Shown here: in pieces, positions 1 to 7,833 of the stretch
How the letters are laid out: every line of letters begins with the position of its first letter
Numbering within the stretch: position 1 is the first letter of the stretch
Assembly (NCBI RefSeq): GCF_014648855.1
Contig: NZ_BMRX01000019.1
Location: 79,288-143,287 of the forward strand
Length of the DNA: 64,000 bases
Source of the DNA: Streptomyces parvulus
Lineage (GTDB): Bacteria; Actinomycetota; Actinomycetes; Streptomycetales; Streptomycetaceae
Direction: 5' to 3'
Notes under the pieces: model-generated
What the model saw: only the letters and a program-made list of their open reading frames with translations
Databases searched by the model: none
Told to the model about the DNA's origin: nothing
Translations under genes and position numbers: made by a program

Positions 1-175
1 GCGTGCCCTCTTCCAGCTCCGTCAGACGCTGGAAGAACTGGCGGGACAGCTGCCGCGCGTCGCGCGGCGCCACGGCGCGCGCGTCCACGAACCCCGGCAG
101 GACTCCGTCACCCGTCCCGCCCCCGGCGGTCTTCCCGACAACCTGCGCTTGCGGCCGGACCACGGCGGTCTCCAT
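1..175 (-). CDS. sigL: RNA polymerase sigma factor, SigB/SigF family (5' part, probable sigL)
   Basis: Only the first 58 codons lie in the window; the gene runs off the left edge. The reverse-strand translation contains VDARAVAPRDARQLS followed by FFQRLTELEEGT, the conserved N-terminal stretch before region 2 of the Streptomyces stress sigma factors (SigB, SigF, SigH group). I use the ATG at 173-175, which has GGGAG five bases upstream. A GTG at 194-196, in frame and preceded by AGGGAGA, is an alternative. A sigma-B-type promoter lies 58 bases or more upstream of the ATG, which would fit autoregulation. The symbol rests on position next to popR-clpP4-clpP3, where S. coelicolor has sigL; the symbol is an inference from synteny recalled from memory. 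Confidence 0.75.
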   Translation of the reverse strand, partial: METAVVRPQAQVVGKTAGGGTGDGVLPGFVDARAVAPRDARQLSRQFFQRLTELEEGT

Positions 176-232
176 TACCTCTCCCACGAAAGTCACGGTG
201 CAGACGTCTCCCTAGACCTCTCCCGCTTGCGG

Positions 233-257
233 GTACCCGCGTTTCGGCAGCACATGC
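233..257 (-). promoter_or_regulatory. sigma-B-type promoter of the sigL-like gene
   Basis: On the reverse strand GCAT (257-254), a 15-base spacer and GGGTAC (238-233) match the GNNT-N14/16-GGGTAY pattern of Streptomyces sigma-B/sigma-H promoters. The predicted start of transcription is near 226, leaving a leader of about 30-50 bases before the two possible start codons. This suggests the sigma factor reads its own gene or is read by a relative. Confidence 0.55.
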
Positions 258-433
258 CCCCCGTTCTCACGCCTGGCGGAAAACGGGTGCCGCCGCTGCC
301 TCGCGGTGTGCTCCTCGGTCTCCCACGCTAGTCCCGCCGCCGGCTTCCGTCACCCGCGGATTCCCCTCAGGGCGGAACGCCGGCCCCTTCCGTGCCGGCG
401 CCGGCCTCCTAGGCTGAGGAGGTGACCAGCCAC

Positions 434-850
434 GTGCCGAACGAAGCCCGCGTCATTCCGCTGCGCCCGCAGGCCACGCGCCCGGGAGCCCGTCCCGCCG
501 CCGCGCCGGTGCCCCCGGAGCGCCGGCCGCCCACCGTCCGCGAGCCCCTCTGGCGCGATCTCGTCGGCGACGTCCTGCGGGGCGAACGCCTGGCGCAGGA
601 GCGCACCCTGAAGGACGTGTCGGACGCGGCCCGGATCTCCATGCCGTACCTGTCGGAGGTGGAGCGCGGTCGCAAGGAGGCGTCGTCCGAGGTGCTCGCC
701 GCCGCCGCGGGCGCCCTCGGCCTCTCCCTGGGCGACCTGCTGGCCCGGGCCCACGGGGAACTGGTCCGCCTCACCTCGCGGCACACCGGCGCCGGCCCCG
801 GCCGAAGCACCCCCGGCGCGCGGTTCGACGGGATGTGCCTGGCCGCCTGA
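434..850 (+). CDS. popR: XRE-family activator of clpP3-clpP4 (PopR)
   Basis: A 138-residue protein with a helix-turn-helix of the Cro/C1 (XRE) class in its middle: GERLAQERTLKDVSDAA followed by ISMPYLSEVERGRKEASSEV. In S. lividans PopR activates the clpP3-clpP4 operon and is itself destroyed by the main ClpP1/ClpP2 protease. The last residues here, CLAA, end in two alanines, like the tail that makes PopR a Clp substrate (recalled from the S. lividans work). I choose GTG 434 because AGGAGGTGA sits eight bases upstream; an upstream in-frame GTG at 422 overlaps that ribosome site. The gene is convergent with clpP4, and sites resembling the PopR box lie before clpP3. Confidence 0.85.
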   Translation: MPNEARVIPLRPQATRPGARPAAAPVPPERRPPTVREPLWRDLVGDVLRGERLAQERTLKDVSDAARISMPYLSEVERGRKEASSEVLAAAAGALGLSLGDLLARAHGELVRLTSRHTGAGPGRSTPGARFDGMCLAA

Positions 851-860
851 GCAGCGCTGT

Positions 861-892
861 CCGGGCCGGCGCCCCGCGCGGCGCCGGCCCGG
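861..892. terminator. bidirectional hairpin between popR and clpP4
   Basis: A perfect 13-bp stem (861-873 with 880-892, beginning CCGGGCCGGCG) closes a six-base loop in the 46 bases between the two convergent stop codons. It has no T-run, which is common for Streptomyces terminators. Confidence 0.7.
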
Positions 893-896
893 AGGC

Positions 897-1499
897 TCAC
901 ACCCGGGCCAGCCGCCGGGCGAGCACCTCGTCCGCCAGGCCGTACGCGACCGCCTCCTCGGCGGTGAACACCTTGTCGCGGTCCATGTCGGCGCGCAGGG
1001 TGGCGACGTCGTGTCGGGTGTGCCGGGCCAGCACCTCCTCGACCTGGGAGCGGATGCGGACCATCTCCTTGGCCTGGAGCGCCAGGTCGGACACCGTCCC
1101 CTGCCGGCCGCCGCTGGCCGGCTGCCCCAGCAGGACCCGCGCGTGCTCCAGCACGAACCGCCGCCCGGAGTCCCCGCCCGCCAGCAGCACCGCGGCCGTG
1201 GACGCCGCCTGCCCGACGCAGAACGTGGAGATCGGGGCCTGCACGAACGTCATCGTGTCGTAGATCGCCATCAGCGAGGTGAAGGAACCCCCGGGCGAGT
1301 TGATGTAGACGGCGATCTCGGTCTCCGGGGCCGCCGACTCCAGGTGCAGCAGCTGCGCGATCACGACGTTGGCCACGCCGTCGTCGATCTCGGTGCCCAG
1401 GAAGATGATCCGCTCCGACAGCAGCCGGCTGAAGACGTCGTAGGACCGCTCGCCCTGCGGGGTGCGCTCGACGACGTTCGGAATCGTGTAGCTCCCCAT
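897..1499 (-). CDS. clpP4: ClpP-family subunit 4 (ClpP4), catalytic His absent
   Basis: A 200-residue ClpP-type peptidase subunit. The nucleophile region GQAAS gives Ser100, and Asp171 in LRADMDRD matches the catalytic Asp. The place of the catalytic His (MHQP in ClpP3) reads LLGQP, so residue 125 is Gly. By itself this subunit should therefore be inactive or very weak. In Streptomyces ClpP3 and ClpP4 are made together and can stand in when ClpP1/ClpP2 are missing, so a mixed ring with ClpP3 as the active partner is likely (inference). The ATG begins one base after the clpP3 stop codon (TGACATG), so translation is probably coupled. An in-frame start further upstream would overlap clpP3 and lacks a better ribosome site. 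Confidence 0.95.
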   Translation of the reverse strand: MGSYTIPNVVERTPQGERSYDVFSRLLSERIIFLGTEIDDGVANVVIAQLLHLESAAPETEIAVYINSPGGSFTSLMAIYDTMTFVQAPISTFCVGQAASTAAVLLAGGDSGRRFVLEHARVLLGQPASGGRQGTVSDLALQAKEMVRIRSQVEEVLARHTRHDVATLRADMDRDKVFTAEEAVAYGLADEVLARRLARV

Positions 1500-1500
1500 G

Positions 1501-2154
1501 TCACAGCCCCATCCGTCGCACACCGGCGGCCGGGCGCACGTCCGCGAGGGACTCGACGACCCGGTCGACGATGCCGTACTCCCTGGCCTCCTCGGCGGTG
1601 AACCAGCGGTCGCGGTCGCCGTCCCGGGAGATGGTCTCCGGGCTCTGCCCGGTGTGCTCGGCGGTGATCCGCTCGATGGTCCGCTTGGTGAACTCCAGGT
1701 TGTCGGCCTGGATCTCGATGTCGGCGGTGGTGCCGCCGATGCCCGCGGAGGGCTGGTGCATCATGACGCGCGCGTTCGGCAGCGCGTAGCGCTTGCCCGC
1801 CGTGCCGACGCTCAGCAGGAACTGCCCCATGCTGGCGGCGAAGCCCATGGCGAGCGTCGAGACGTCGTTGGGGATCAGCCGCATCGTGTCGTAGACGGCG
1901 AGCCCCGCGTGCACGGAGCCGCCCGGGCTGTTGATGAAGAGGCTGATGTCCGCGCGCGGGTCCTGCGCGGACAGGATCAGCAGCTGAGCGCAGACCCGGT
2001 TCGCGGAGACCTCGTCGACCTGTGTGCCCAGCAGCACGATCCGCTGGTCGAGCAGCTGCGCGGCCAGCTGCTCGTCGAAGCGGGTGACGGGCGTGTCGCC
2101 CTCCTCCGCGCGGGGTGCTGCGGCCGGCCGTGGACCGGTGATGAGTGGGGACAT
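1501..2154 (-). CDS. clpP3: ATP-dependent Clp protease proteolytic subunit 3 (ClpP3)
   Basis: A 217-residue serine peptidase of the ClpP family with the full triad: Ser108 in GFAASMG, His133 in VMMHQPSAG and Asp178 in ISRDGDRD. The core matches the usual ClpP length; the first 25 residues are a variable leader that may be removed on assembly. It forms the barrel that works with Clp ATPases in the cytoplasm. ATG 2154 has GAGGAG five bases upstream. It is the first gene of an operon with clpP4. Sites like the PopR box lie about 107-140 bases upstream, in keeping with activation by PopR when ClpP1 activity drops. Confidence 0.95.
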   Translation of the reverse strand: MSPLITGPRPAAAPRAEEGDTPVTRFDEQLAAQLLDQRIVLLGTQVDEVSANRVCAQLLILSAQDPRADISLFINSPGGSVHAGLAVYDTMRLIPNDVSTLAMGFAASMGQFLLSVGTAGKRYALPNARVMMHQPSAGIGGTTADIEIQADNLEFTKRTIERITAEHTGQSPETISRDGDRDRWFTAEEAREYGIVDRVVESLADVRPAAGVRRMGL

Positions 2155-2260
2155 CGGTGCTCCTCGTGGAGTCGTGGACGATCTCGGGAAGTCGTTCGGC
2201 GCCCGGCCCGCGGTGCCGTGCCCCTCCACTCTCGGCCCGCCGCGGGCCCGCGCGGCGCGT

Positions 2261-2294
2261 TCTCTGCCTGCCGCAGATTCGCCACGGGCAGAGC
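2261..2294. promoter_or_regulatory. two overlapping PopR-like binding sites upstream of clpP3
   Basis: Compared with the PopR box as I remember it (GCTCTGCC-N3-GGCAGAGC), 2261-2279 reads TCTCTGCC-TGC-CGCAGATT (12 of 16) and 2276-2294 reads GATTCGCC-ACG-GGCAGAGC (13 of 16). Each has one near-perfect half and one poor half, and they share four bases. They are placed where an activator of clpP3 would bind. Confidence 0.6.
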
Positions 2295-2370
2295 GCTCCG
2301 GGACCGATGAGTTTCCCGGCCCTCTCCGGTCGACAGTGGTGACGCACTTCGACGCCCCCAGGAGGCAGTC

Positions 2371-2853
2371 ATGAGCACCGACGGATTCACCACGTGTCTC
2401 TGGTTCGACGGCACGGCCGAGGAGGCCGCCCACTTCTACGTCTCCCTCTTCAAGAACTCCCGCATCGGCCCCGTCACCCACTACCCGGAGGGGTCGTACC
2501 AGCCGGCGGGCACCGTGCTCACCGTCGAGTTCACCGCCAACGGCCAGAAGTTCGTCGCGCTCAACGGCGGCCCGCAGTTCCGGTTCAACGAGGCGGTCTC
2601 CTTCCAGATCTCCTGCGAGAGCCAGGACGAGGTCGACCACTACTGGAAGCGGCTGACCGAGGGCGGCGGCGAGGAGGGCCCCTGCGGCTGGCTGAAGGAC
2701 CGGTTCGGCGTGTCCTGGCAGGTCGTCCCGATCCGGCTGGAGGAGATGTTCCGCGACCCCGACCCCGCGAAGGTCGCGCGCGCCAACAAGGCCATGATGT
2801 CGATGCGCAAGCTCGACATCGCCGCCCTGGAGCAGGCGTACGCCGGGCAGTGA
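2371..2853 (+). CDS. VOC-fold PhnB-like protein
   Basis: A 160-residue protein of the PhnB/3-dmu-9_3-mt branch of the vicinal-oxygen-chelate (glyoxalase-like) fold. It starts TTCLWFDGTAEEAAHFYVSL and later shows WLKDRFGVSWQVVP and a helical tail beginning MFRDPDPAKVARANKAM, all typical of this branch. Members are small cytosolic proteins; most have no proven reaction, and the methyltransferase name attached to the family is doubtful. ATG has AGGAGG five bases upstream. It stands divergently from clpP3 and 102 bases before a second VOC gene in the same direction. Confidence 0.85.
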   Translation: MSTDGFTTCLWFDGTAEEAAHFYVSLFKNSRIGPVTHYPEGSYQPAGTVLTVEFTANGQKFVALNGGPQFRFNEAVSFQISCESQDEVDHYWKRLTEGGGEEGPCGWLKDRFGVSWQVVPIRLEEMFRDPDPAKVARANKAMMSMRKLDIAALEQAYAGQ

Positions 2854-2955
2854 GGCCCCGCTCCGGCGCGCGCGGCGCACCGCGGATGACTAGCGTGAGG
2901 AAGCGGACGGCCCCTGCCGTCCGGACCGGTCAGTACGCGCACGGGAGGCGGCACC

Positions 2956-3753
2956 ATGGCCGTGCAACCTGAAGGGGCCCCCTGCTGGGCCGACGCGATG
3001 TTCGGCGACGTCGAGGCAGCCAAGCGCTTCTACGGCGACGTCCTCGGCTGGACCTTCGGCGAGTCGTCGTCGGAGTACGGCGACTACACCCAGTGCTACG
3101 CGAACGGCAAGGCGGTGGCGGCCGTCGTGCCGCCCATGCCCGGCCAGGAGGGCCCCGCCCAGTGGTGCCTCTACCTCGCGTCCGCCGACGCCGCGGCCGC
3201 CGCGGCCCGCATCCGGGCGGCCGGCGGCGAGGTGGTGATGGAGCCGATGCGGGTCGGCGACTTCGGCACCATGTGCCTGGCCCGCGACCCGAGCGGCGTC
3301 GTCTTCGGCGTCTGGCAGGGCGGCACGCACGAGGGCTTCGAGGCGATGGCCGAACCCGGCGCGTACTGCTGGGCCGAGGTCTTCACCCGCGAACCGGCGA
3401 AGTCGGACGCCTTCTTCCCCCAGGTCTTCCCGTACCGGGCGAAGCAGATGGAGGACGAGGGGATGGACTTCCGCCTCTTCGACCTCGGCGAGCAGACCGT
3501 ACTGGGCCGCATGGCGATGGGGGACGACTTCCCGCCCGAGGTCCCGCCGTACGTCAACGTGTACTTCACCGTCCCCGACTGCGACGAGGCCGTGTCCCGC
3601 GCGACCGCGCTCGGCGGCATCCTGCGCTTCGGGCCGATGGACACCCCGTTCGGCAGGTTCGCGGCTCTGAGCGACCCGCAGGGCGCGGCCTTCTCGGTGA
3701 TCGACATCACCCGGACCGAGGGGGAGATGCCGAAGGTCACCGACGTCCCCTGA
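2956..3753 (+). CDS. two-domain VOC family protein (hydroxylase-like)
   Basis: A 265-residue protein made of two VOC halves. The first (about 8-125) begins CWADAMFGDVEAAKRFYGD and ends DPSGVVFGVWQ; the second (about 135-250) begins CWAEVFTREPAKSDAFF and ends DPQGAAFSVID. This resembles the actinobacterial CFP30B/hydroxylase-like family. The substrate is unknown; such proteins often act on small electrophiles or bind ligands. GGGAGG lies seven bases before the ATG. It follows another VOC gene, so the two may be co-transcribed. Confidence 0.85.
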   Translation: MAVQPEGAPCWADAMFGDVEAAKRFYGDVLGWTFGESSSEYGDYTQCYANGKAVAAVVPPMPGQEGPAQWCLYLASADAAAAAARIRAAGGEVVMEPMRVGDFGTMCLARDPSGVVFGVWQGGTHEGFEAMAEPGAYCWAEVFTREPAKSDAFFPQVFPYRAKQMEDEGMDFRLFDLGEQTVLGRMAMGDDFPPEVPPYVNVYFTVPDCDEAVSRATALGGILRFGPMDTPFGRFAALSDPQGAAFSVIDITRTEGEMPKVTDVP

Positions 3754-3795
3754 GCCCGGTCCGGGCACCCCGCCGGCCATGGCATGATCGAGCGC

Positions 3796-4491
3796 ATGGG
3801 TGAACGAGTGGTGGCCGCGTGCGACGGGGCGTCGAAGGGAAACCCGGGTCCGGCCGGCTGGGCCTGGGTGGTGGCCGACGCCTCCGAGACCCCGGTCCGC
3901 TGGGAGGCCGGCCCGCTCGGCAGGGCCACCAACAACATCGCCGAACTCACGGCGCTGGAAAGGCTGCTGGCGTCGACCGACCCCGGTGTGCCGCTCGAGG
4001 TCCGCATGGACTCGCAGTACGCCATGAAGGCCGTCACCACCTGGCTGCCCGGCTGGAAGCGCAACGGCTGGAAGACGTCCGCGGGCAAGCCGGTCGCCAA
4101 CCGGGAACTGGTCGTCCGCATCGACGAGCTGCTCACCGGACGCTCGGTCGACTTCCGCTACGTACCCGCCCACCAGGTCGACGGCGACCGGCTCAACGAC
4201 TTCGCCGACCGCGCCGCCAGCCGGGCCGCCGTCGTCCAGGAGCCCGCGGGCAGCGACCTCGGCTCCCCGGAGCCCCCGCCCGCACCCGACGCCCCCGCGG
4301 CCGCCCGGGCGCCGCGCAAGAAGGCGGGCGCCACCCGCGGCGGCGGCCGGAGCGGGGGAGCGGCCCGCACCATCAAGGCGAAGTTCCCGGGCCGCTGCCT
4401 GTGCGGACGCGGCTACGCGGCGGGGGAGTCCATCGCCAAGAACGACCAGGGCTGGGGCCACCCGGAGTGCCGTACGGCGGCCGCCGGCTGA
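3796..4491 (+). CDS. RNase HI with a C-terminal Cys-rich module
   Basis: Residues 1-145 form an RNase HI domain: Asp10 in CDGASKGNPG, Glu50 in NNIAEL, Asp72 in MDSQYAMKAV and Asp138 in NDFADRA give the four acidic metal ligands, with His126 nearby. The enzyme cuts the RNA strand of RNA-DNA hybrids. A Pro/Ala/Gly/Arg-rich linker (about 148-195) leads to a C-terminal module of about 35 residues with RCLCGR and then WGHPEC, a CxC...HPxC set that could bind zinc. I take ATG 3796; ATG 3784 in frame is possible, and neither has a strong ribosome site. From memory an RNase HI of this kind is known at the same place in S. coelicolor. Confidence 0.9.
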   Translation: MGERVVAACDGASKGNPGPAGWAWVVADASETPVRWEAGPLGRATNNIAELTALERLLASTDPGVPLEVRMDSQYAMKAVTTWLPGWKRNGWKTSAGKPVANRELVVRIDELLTGRSVDFRYVPAHQVDGDRLNDFADRAASRAAVVQEPAGSDLGSPEPPPAPDAPAAARAPRKKAGATRGGGRSGGAARTIKAKFPGRCLCGRGYAAGESIAKNDQGWGHPECRTAAAG

Positions 4492-4590
4492 ACCGGCCCC
4501 GGCCCCGGCCGCGTGGCTCCGCCCCGGCCGCCCCCGGCTTGCTACTCTGCGTGTCCCCATGACCGCGACGAGTGCCTACCAGGGGTGTGT

Positions 4591-5814
4591 GTGAAGGTCG
4601 CCTGCGTCGGCGGCGGGCCCGCCGGACTGTACCTGTCCATCCTGCTGAAACTGCGGGACCCGTCCCACGACATCACCGTCTACGAGCGTGACCCCGAGGG
4701 CTCCACCTACGGCTGGGGCGTCACCTACTGGCGCGGCCTGCTCGACCGGCTCCGGGAACACGACCCGGTATCGGCCCGCGCCGTCGAGGAGCACTCCGTG
4801 CGCTGGCGGGACGGTGTCGCCCACGTCGGCGGCCTCACCACCCGGCACCAGGGCGACGAGGGCTTCGGCATCGGCCGCCACCGGCTCCTGGAGATCCTCG
4901 CCGCCCGGGCCCGCTCGCTCGGCGTGCGCCTGGAGTTCGACCACGGGATCACCGGGGAGAACCCGCCCGACGCAGACCTCGTCGTCGCCGCCGACGGCGT
5001 CGGCAGCGCACTGCGCACCCGGCACGCCGCACACTTCGGCACCGAGACCACCACCGGCCGCAACCGCTACGTCTGGCTCGGCACCAGCAAGGTCTTCGAC
5101 GCCTTCACCTTCGCCTTCACCGAGACCGACCACGGCTGGATCTGGGCGTACGGATACGGGTTCGGTCCCGGCGGCAGCACCTGCGTCGTCGAGTGCGGGC
5201 CCGAGACCTGGACCGGGCTGGGCCTGGACCGGGCCGACGAGGGCGAGGCGCTGGTCCTGCTGGAGAAGCTCTTCGCCGACGTCCTGGACGGACATCCGCT
5301 CACCGCACGCTCCGGCGGCCGGGCCGGCGCCACCTGGCCCGCCTTCCGCACCCTCACCAACCGCACCTGGTCCCGGGGCAACCTCGTCCTGCTCGGCGAC
5401 GCCGCCCACACCACCCACTACTCCATCGGCGCCGGCACCACGCTCGCCCTGGAGGACGCCATGTGCCTCGCCGGCGCCCTCGGCGACCACGCCCGGCTCC
5501 CCGACGCCCTCGCCCACTACGAGCGCGAACGCCGGGCCGCCCTGCTGCCGGTGCAGAGTGCCGCCCGCCACAGCGCCCAGTGGTACGAGAACCTGCCCCG
5601 CTACATCCGGCTCGCCCCGGAGCGGATGTTCGCCCTGCTCGGACAGCGCCACTCGCCCCTGCTGCCGTACGTCCCGCCCGGCCTCTACTACCGGCTCGAC
5701 CGGGCTGCGGGGCGCCTGGAGACGCTGCGCCGGTTCAAGCGCTGGCTGGGGCCTCGGCTGGCGCGGACCGCGCAGGCCCGCAGAGCCGCGGGCGCCCGGC
5801 GGATGACAGACTGA
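4591..5814 (+). CDS. FAD-dependent aromatic monooxygenase
   Basis: A 407-residue flavoprotein of the PHBH fold. The N-terminus VACVGGGPAGLYLSILLK binds FAD; DLVVAADGVGSALR is the DG motif and GNLVLLGDAAHTTHYSIG the GD motif. The stretch beginning ITVYERDPEGSTYGWGV is close to salicylyl-CoA 5-hydroxylase and the N-terminal half of 2-aminobenzoyl-CoA monooxygenase. It probably hydroxylates an aromatic acid or its CoA ester using NAD(P)H and O2; the substrate is not shown. GTG 4591 has AGGGG five bases upstream and begins right at the first beta strand. An aldo/keto reductase gene starts four bases after its stop, so the two are likely one operon. Confidence 0.85.
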   Translation: MKVACVGGGPAGLYLSILLKLRDPSHDITVYERDPEGSTYGWGVTYWRGLLDRLREHDPVSARAVEEHSVRWRDGVAHVGGLTTRHQGDEGFGIGRHRLLEILAARARSLGVRLEFDHGITGENPPDADLVVAADGVGSALRTRHAAHFGTETTTGRNRYVWLGTSKVFDAFTFAFTETDHGWIWAYGYGFGPGGSTCVVECGPETWTGLGLDRADEGEALVLLEKLFADVLDGHPLTARSGGRAGATWPAFRTLTNRTWSRGNLVLLGDAAHTTHYSIGAGTTLALEDAMCLAGALGDHARLPDALAHYERERRAALLPVQSAARHSAQWYENLPRYIRLAPERMFALLGQRHSPLLPYVPPGLYYRLDRAAGRLETLRRFKRWLGPRLARTAQARRAAGARRMTD

Positions 5815-5818
5815 CGCC

Positions 5819-6802
5819 ATGGACGAGCGCACTTTCGACAGGTCGGATCAGCACGCGTCGGTCATCGGCCTCGGCACCTGGCAACTGGGCGCCGACTGGG
5901 GGGACGTCGACGACAAGGAAGCCCTCACGGTCCTGGAGGCGGCGGCCGAGTCGGGGGTCACCTTCTTCGACACCGCCGACGTCTACGGCGACGGCCGCAG
6001 CGAGGAGACCATCGCCACGTTCCTGCGCGGCCGGCCCGATCTGCACGTGCTGGTCGCCACCAAGATGGGCCGCCGGGTCGAGCAGATCCCGCAGAACTAC
6101 GTCCTCGACAACTTCCGCGAGTGGAACGACCGGTCGCGCCGCAACCTCGGCGTCGACGTCGTGGACCTGGTCCAGCTGCACTGCCCGCCCACGCCCGTCT
6201 ACTCCAGCGACGAGGTCTTCGACGCCCTGGACACCCTGGTCGAGGAGGAGCGCGTCGCCGCGTACGGCGTCAGCGTGGAGACCTGCGCCGAGGCGCTCAC
6301 CGCGATCGCGCGGCCCGGCGTGGCGAGCGTGCAGATCATCCTCAACCCGTTCCGGATGAAACCCCTGTACGAGGTCCTGCCCGCCGCCCGCGAGGCCGGC
6401 GTCGGCATCATCGCGCGGGTGCCCCTCGCCTCGGGCCTGCTGTCCGGCAAGTACACCCGCGACACCGTCTTCGCCGCCAACGACCACCGGAACTTCAACC
6501 GGCACGGCGAGGCCTTCGACCAGGGCGAGACCTTCGCCGGCGTCGACTTCGCCACCGGTGTGGAGGCCGCCGCCGAGTTCGCCGCCCTCGCTCCGGAGGG
6601 ATACACCCCGGCCCAGCTGGCGCTGCGCTGGATCGTCCAGCAGCCCGGCGTGACCACGGTGATCCCCGGGGCCAGGTCGCCCCAGCAGGCACGCGCCAAC
6701 ACCGACGCCGCCCGGCTGCCGGAGCTGTCCGGGCAGACCCTCGCCGCGGTCCGCGATCTCTACGACCGCCGGATCAAGGACCAGGTCGAGGGCCGCTGGT
6801 AG
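5819..6802 (+). CDS. aldo/keto reductase
   Basis: A 327-residue TIM-barrel NADPH-dependent oxidoreductase. The catalytic tetrad is present: Asp51 and Tyr56 in FDTADVYGDG, Lys82 in ATKMG and His121 in VQLHCPP. Near the C-terminus VIPGARSPQQARAN is the cofactor-binding loop. Length and motifs are ordinary for the family. The gene begins four bases after the flavin monooxygenase, so the pair may act on the same compound, for example reducing a carbonyl made or left by the hydroxylase; this is inference from order only. Confidence 0.9.
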   Translation: MDERTFDRSDQHASVIGLGTWQLGADWGDVDDKEALTVLEAAAESGVTFFDTADVYGDGRSEETIATFLRGRPDLHVLVATKMGRRVEQIPQNYVLDNFREWNDRSRRNLGVDVVDLVQLHCPPTPVYSSDEVFDALDTLVEEERVAAYGVSVETCAEALTAIARPGVASVQIILNPFRMKPLYEVLPAAREAGVGIIARVPLASGLLSGKYTRDTVFAANDHRNFNRHGEAFDQGETFAGVDFATGVEAAAEFAALAPEGYTPAQLALRWIVQQPGVTTVIPGARSPQQARANTDAARLPELSGQTLAAVRDLYDRRIKDQVEGRW

Positions 6803-6818
6803 ACGGCGGGCCGCGGCC

Positions 6819-7160
6819 TCACGGGACCAGGAGCAGCTGCCGTTCGCGTTCCTGGTCGCCGGAGGCCGCGCCCTCGTCGCGGGTGCTGAACGCCCGCGAC
6901 AGCGTGGTGCTCGCCGCCTCGACCGCCTGCGGCGTGCCCTGGACGGTGACCGTCACCGGGGCGGACAGGGACGCGCCGGACCGGCCCGATCCCGGAGCGG
7001 GTGCGGGCGGGGAGTCGAAGGTCGCGGTGCGCACCGTCGCCCCCTCGTCGGCCGGGCGCCCGTCAGGTGCGCCGAAGACGTCCTCCAGCGCGCGCACGAC
7101 CGCCCGCGCGTCGTCGAGGCCGCCGCCGCTGAGCGTCACGGTGAGCTGAGTGTCGGACAT
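6819..7160 (-). CDS. hypothetical protein, 113 residues
   Basis: I do not recognise this protein. It begins MSDTQLTVTLSGGGLDDARA, has a helix ALEDVFGA, then a Pro-rich turn and a second strand VTVTVQGTPQAVEAA. The alternating strand-helix layout faintly recalls the small effector-associated constant component (EACC1) proteins, but this is weak. No signal peptide or membrane segment is seen. ATG 7160 is chosen over GTG 7169 because GGAGGAA lies about nine bases upstream of it. It is convergent with the aldo/keto reductase and divergent from the next membrane protein gene. Confidence 0.65.
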   Translation of the reverse strand: MSDTQLTVTLSGGGLDDARAVVRALEDVFGAPDGRPADEGATVRTATFDSPPAPAPGSGRSGASLSAPVTVTVQGTPQAVEAASTTLSRAFSTRDEGAASGDQERERQLLLVP

Positions 7161-7322
7161 CCTTCGCACTTCCTCCCTGCGTGCCGGTGGGTCCGGCCCG
7201 TGTAACCGTCACCCGTTCCCTCAAACCGGGCGTCCTCCTCCCGGTCCGGCGCCTGAGCGCGGCGATCGCGGGAACAGACATGCCCATGAGGAACAGATGG
7301 TCGACGGCTGTCGGGAGGAACC

Positions 7323-7826
7323 GTGACTGACTCGGGGACGGCGGAGAACGGGAACAGGCGCAGAGGCCGCGACGAGACCGAGGAGGAGCGCGCCGACCGG
7401 ATGTGGACGGAGCTCATCCAGGAGGTCCGCGTCGCGCAGATGGGCGTGCAGATCCTGTTCGGCTTCCTGCTCACCGTCGTGTTCCAGTCCAAGTACGAGG
7501 AACTGTCGACCACCGACCAGCGGATCTACCTGGTGACGGTGGTCCTCGGCGCCGTGACCACCGGCGCCCTGATCGGTCCGGTCTCCCTGCACCGCCTCGT
7601 CTCGGGGCGGCAGGTCAAGCCCCAGGCGGTCCGGTGGGCGTCGCGGCTGACCGTGCTCGGCCTGGTGCTGCTGCTCGCCACCATGGCCTGCTCACTCCTG
7701 CTGATCCTGCGCGTCGCCACCCACAACGGCGTCGTGCCCTACGTCGTGACCGGCGTGGTCCTCTGGTACCTGGTGTGCTGGTTCGGGATCCCGATGTGGA
7801 CCCGGCGCCGCCATTCAGCCCGCTGA
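7323..7826 (+). CDS. DUF6328-type four-helix membrane protein
   Basis: A 167-residue inner-membrane protein. A charged N-terminus of about 35 residues, which includes RDETEEERADRMWTELIQE, is followed by four hydrophobic segments at roughly 40-55, 70-95, 105-125 and 138-158. The pattern (VRVAQMGVQILFGFLLTVVF, then VTVVLGAVTTGALIGPVSLH) is typical of the DUF6328 family, whose role is unknown. GTG 7323 has GGGAGG upstream. It is convergent with ssgC and stands alone. Confidence 0.8.
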   Translation: MTDSGTAENGNRRRGRDETEEERADRMWTELIQEVRVAQMGVQILFGFLLTVVFQSKYEELSTTDQRIYLVTVVLGAVTTGALIGPVSLHRLVSGRQVKPQAVRWASRLTVLGLVLLLATMACSLLLILRVATHNGVVPYVVTGVVLWYLVCWFGIPMWTRRRHSAR

Positions 7827-7833
7827 GGCCGGG

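Noticed and set aside
422..433. GTG 422 as the popR start
   Set aside because: It overlaps the AGGAGGTGA ribosome site; GTG 434 has the site at ideal distance.
4158..4376. Alternative frame over the linker of the RNase HI gene as a separate gene
   Set aside because: It is antisense to a continuous reading frame whose N- and C-terminal modules are both conserved in kind.
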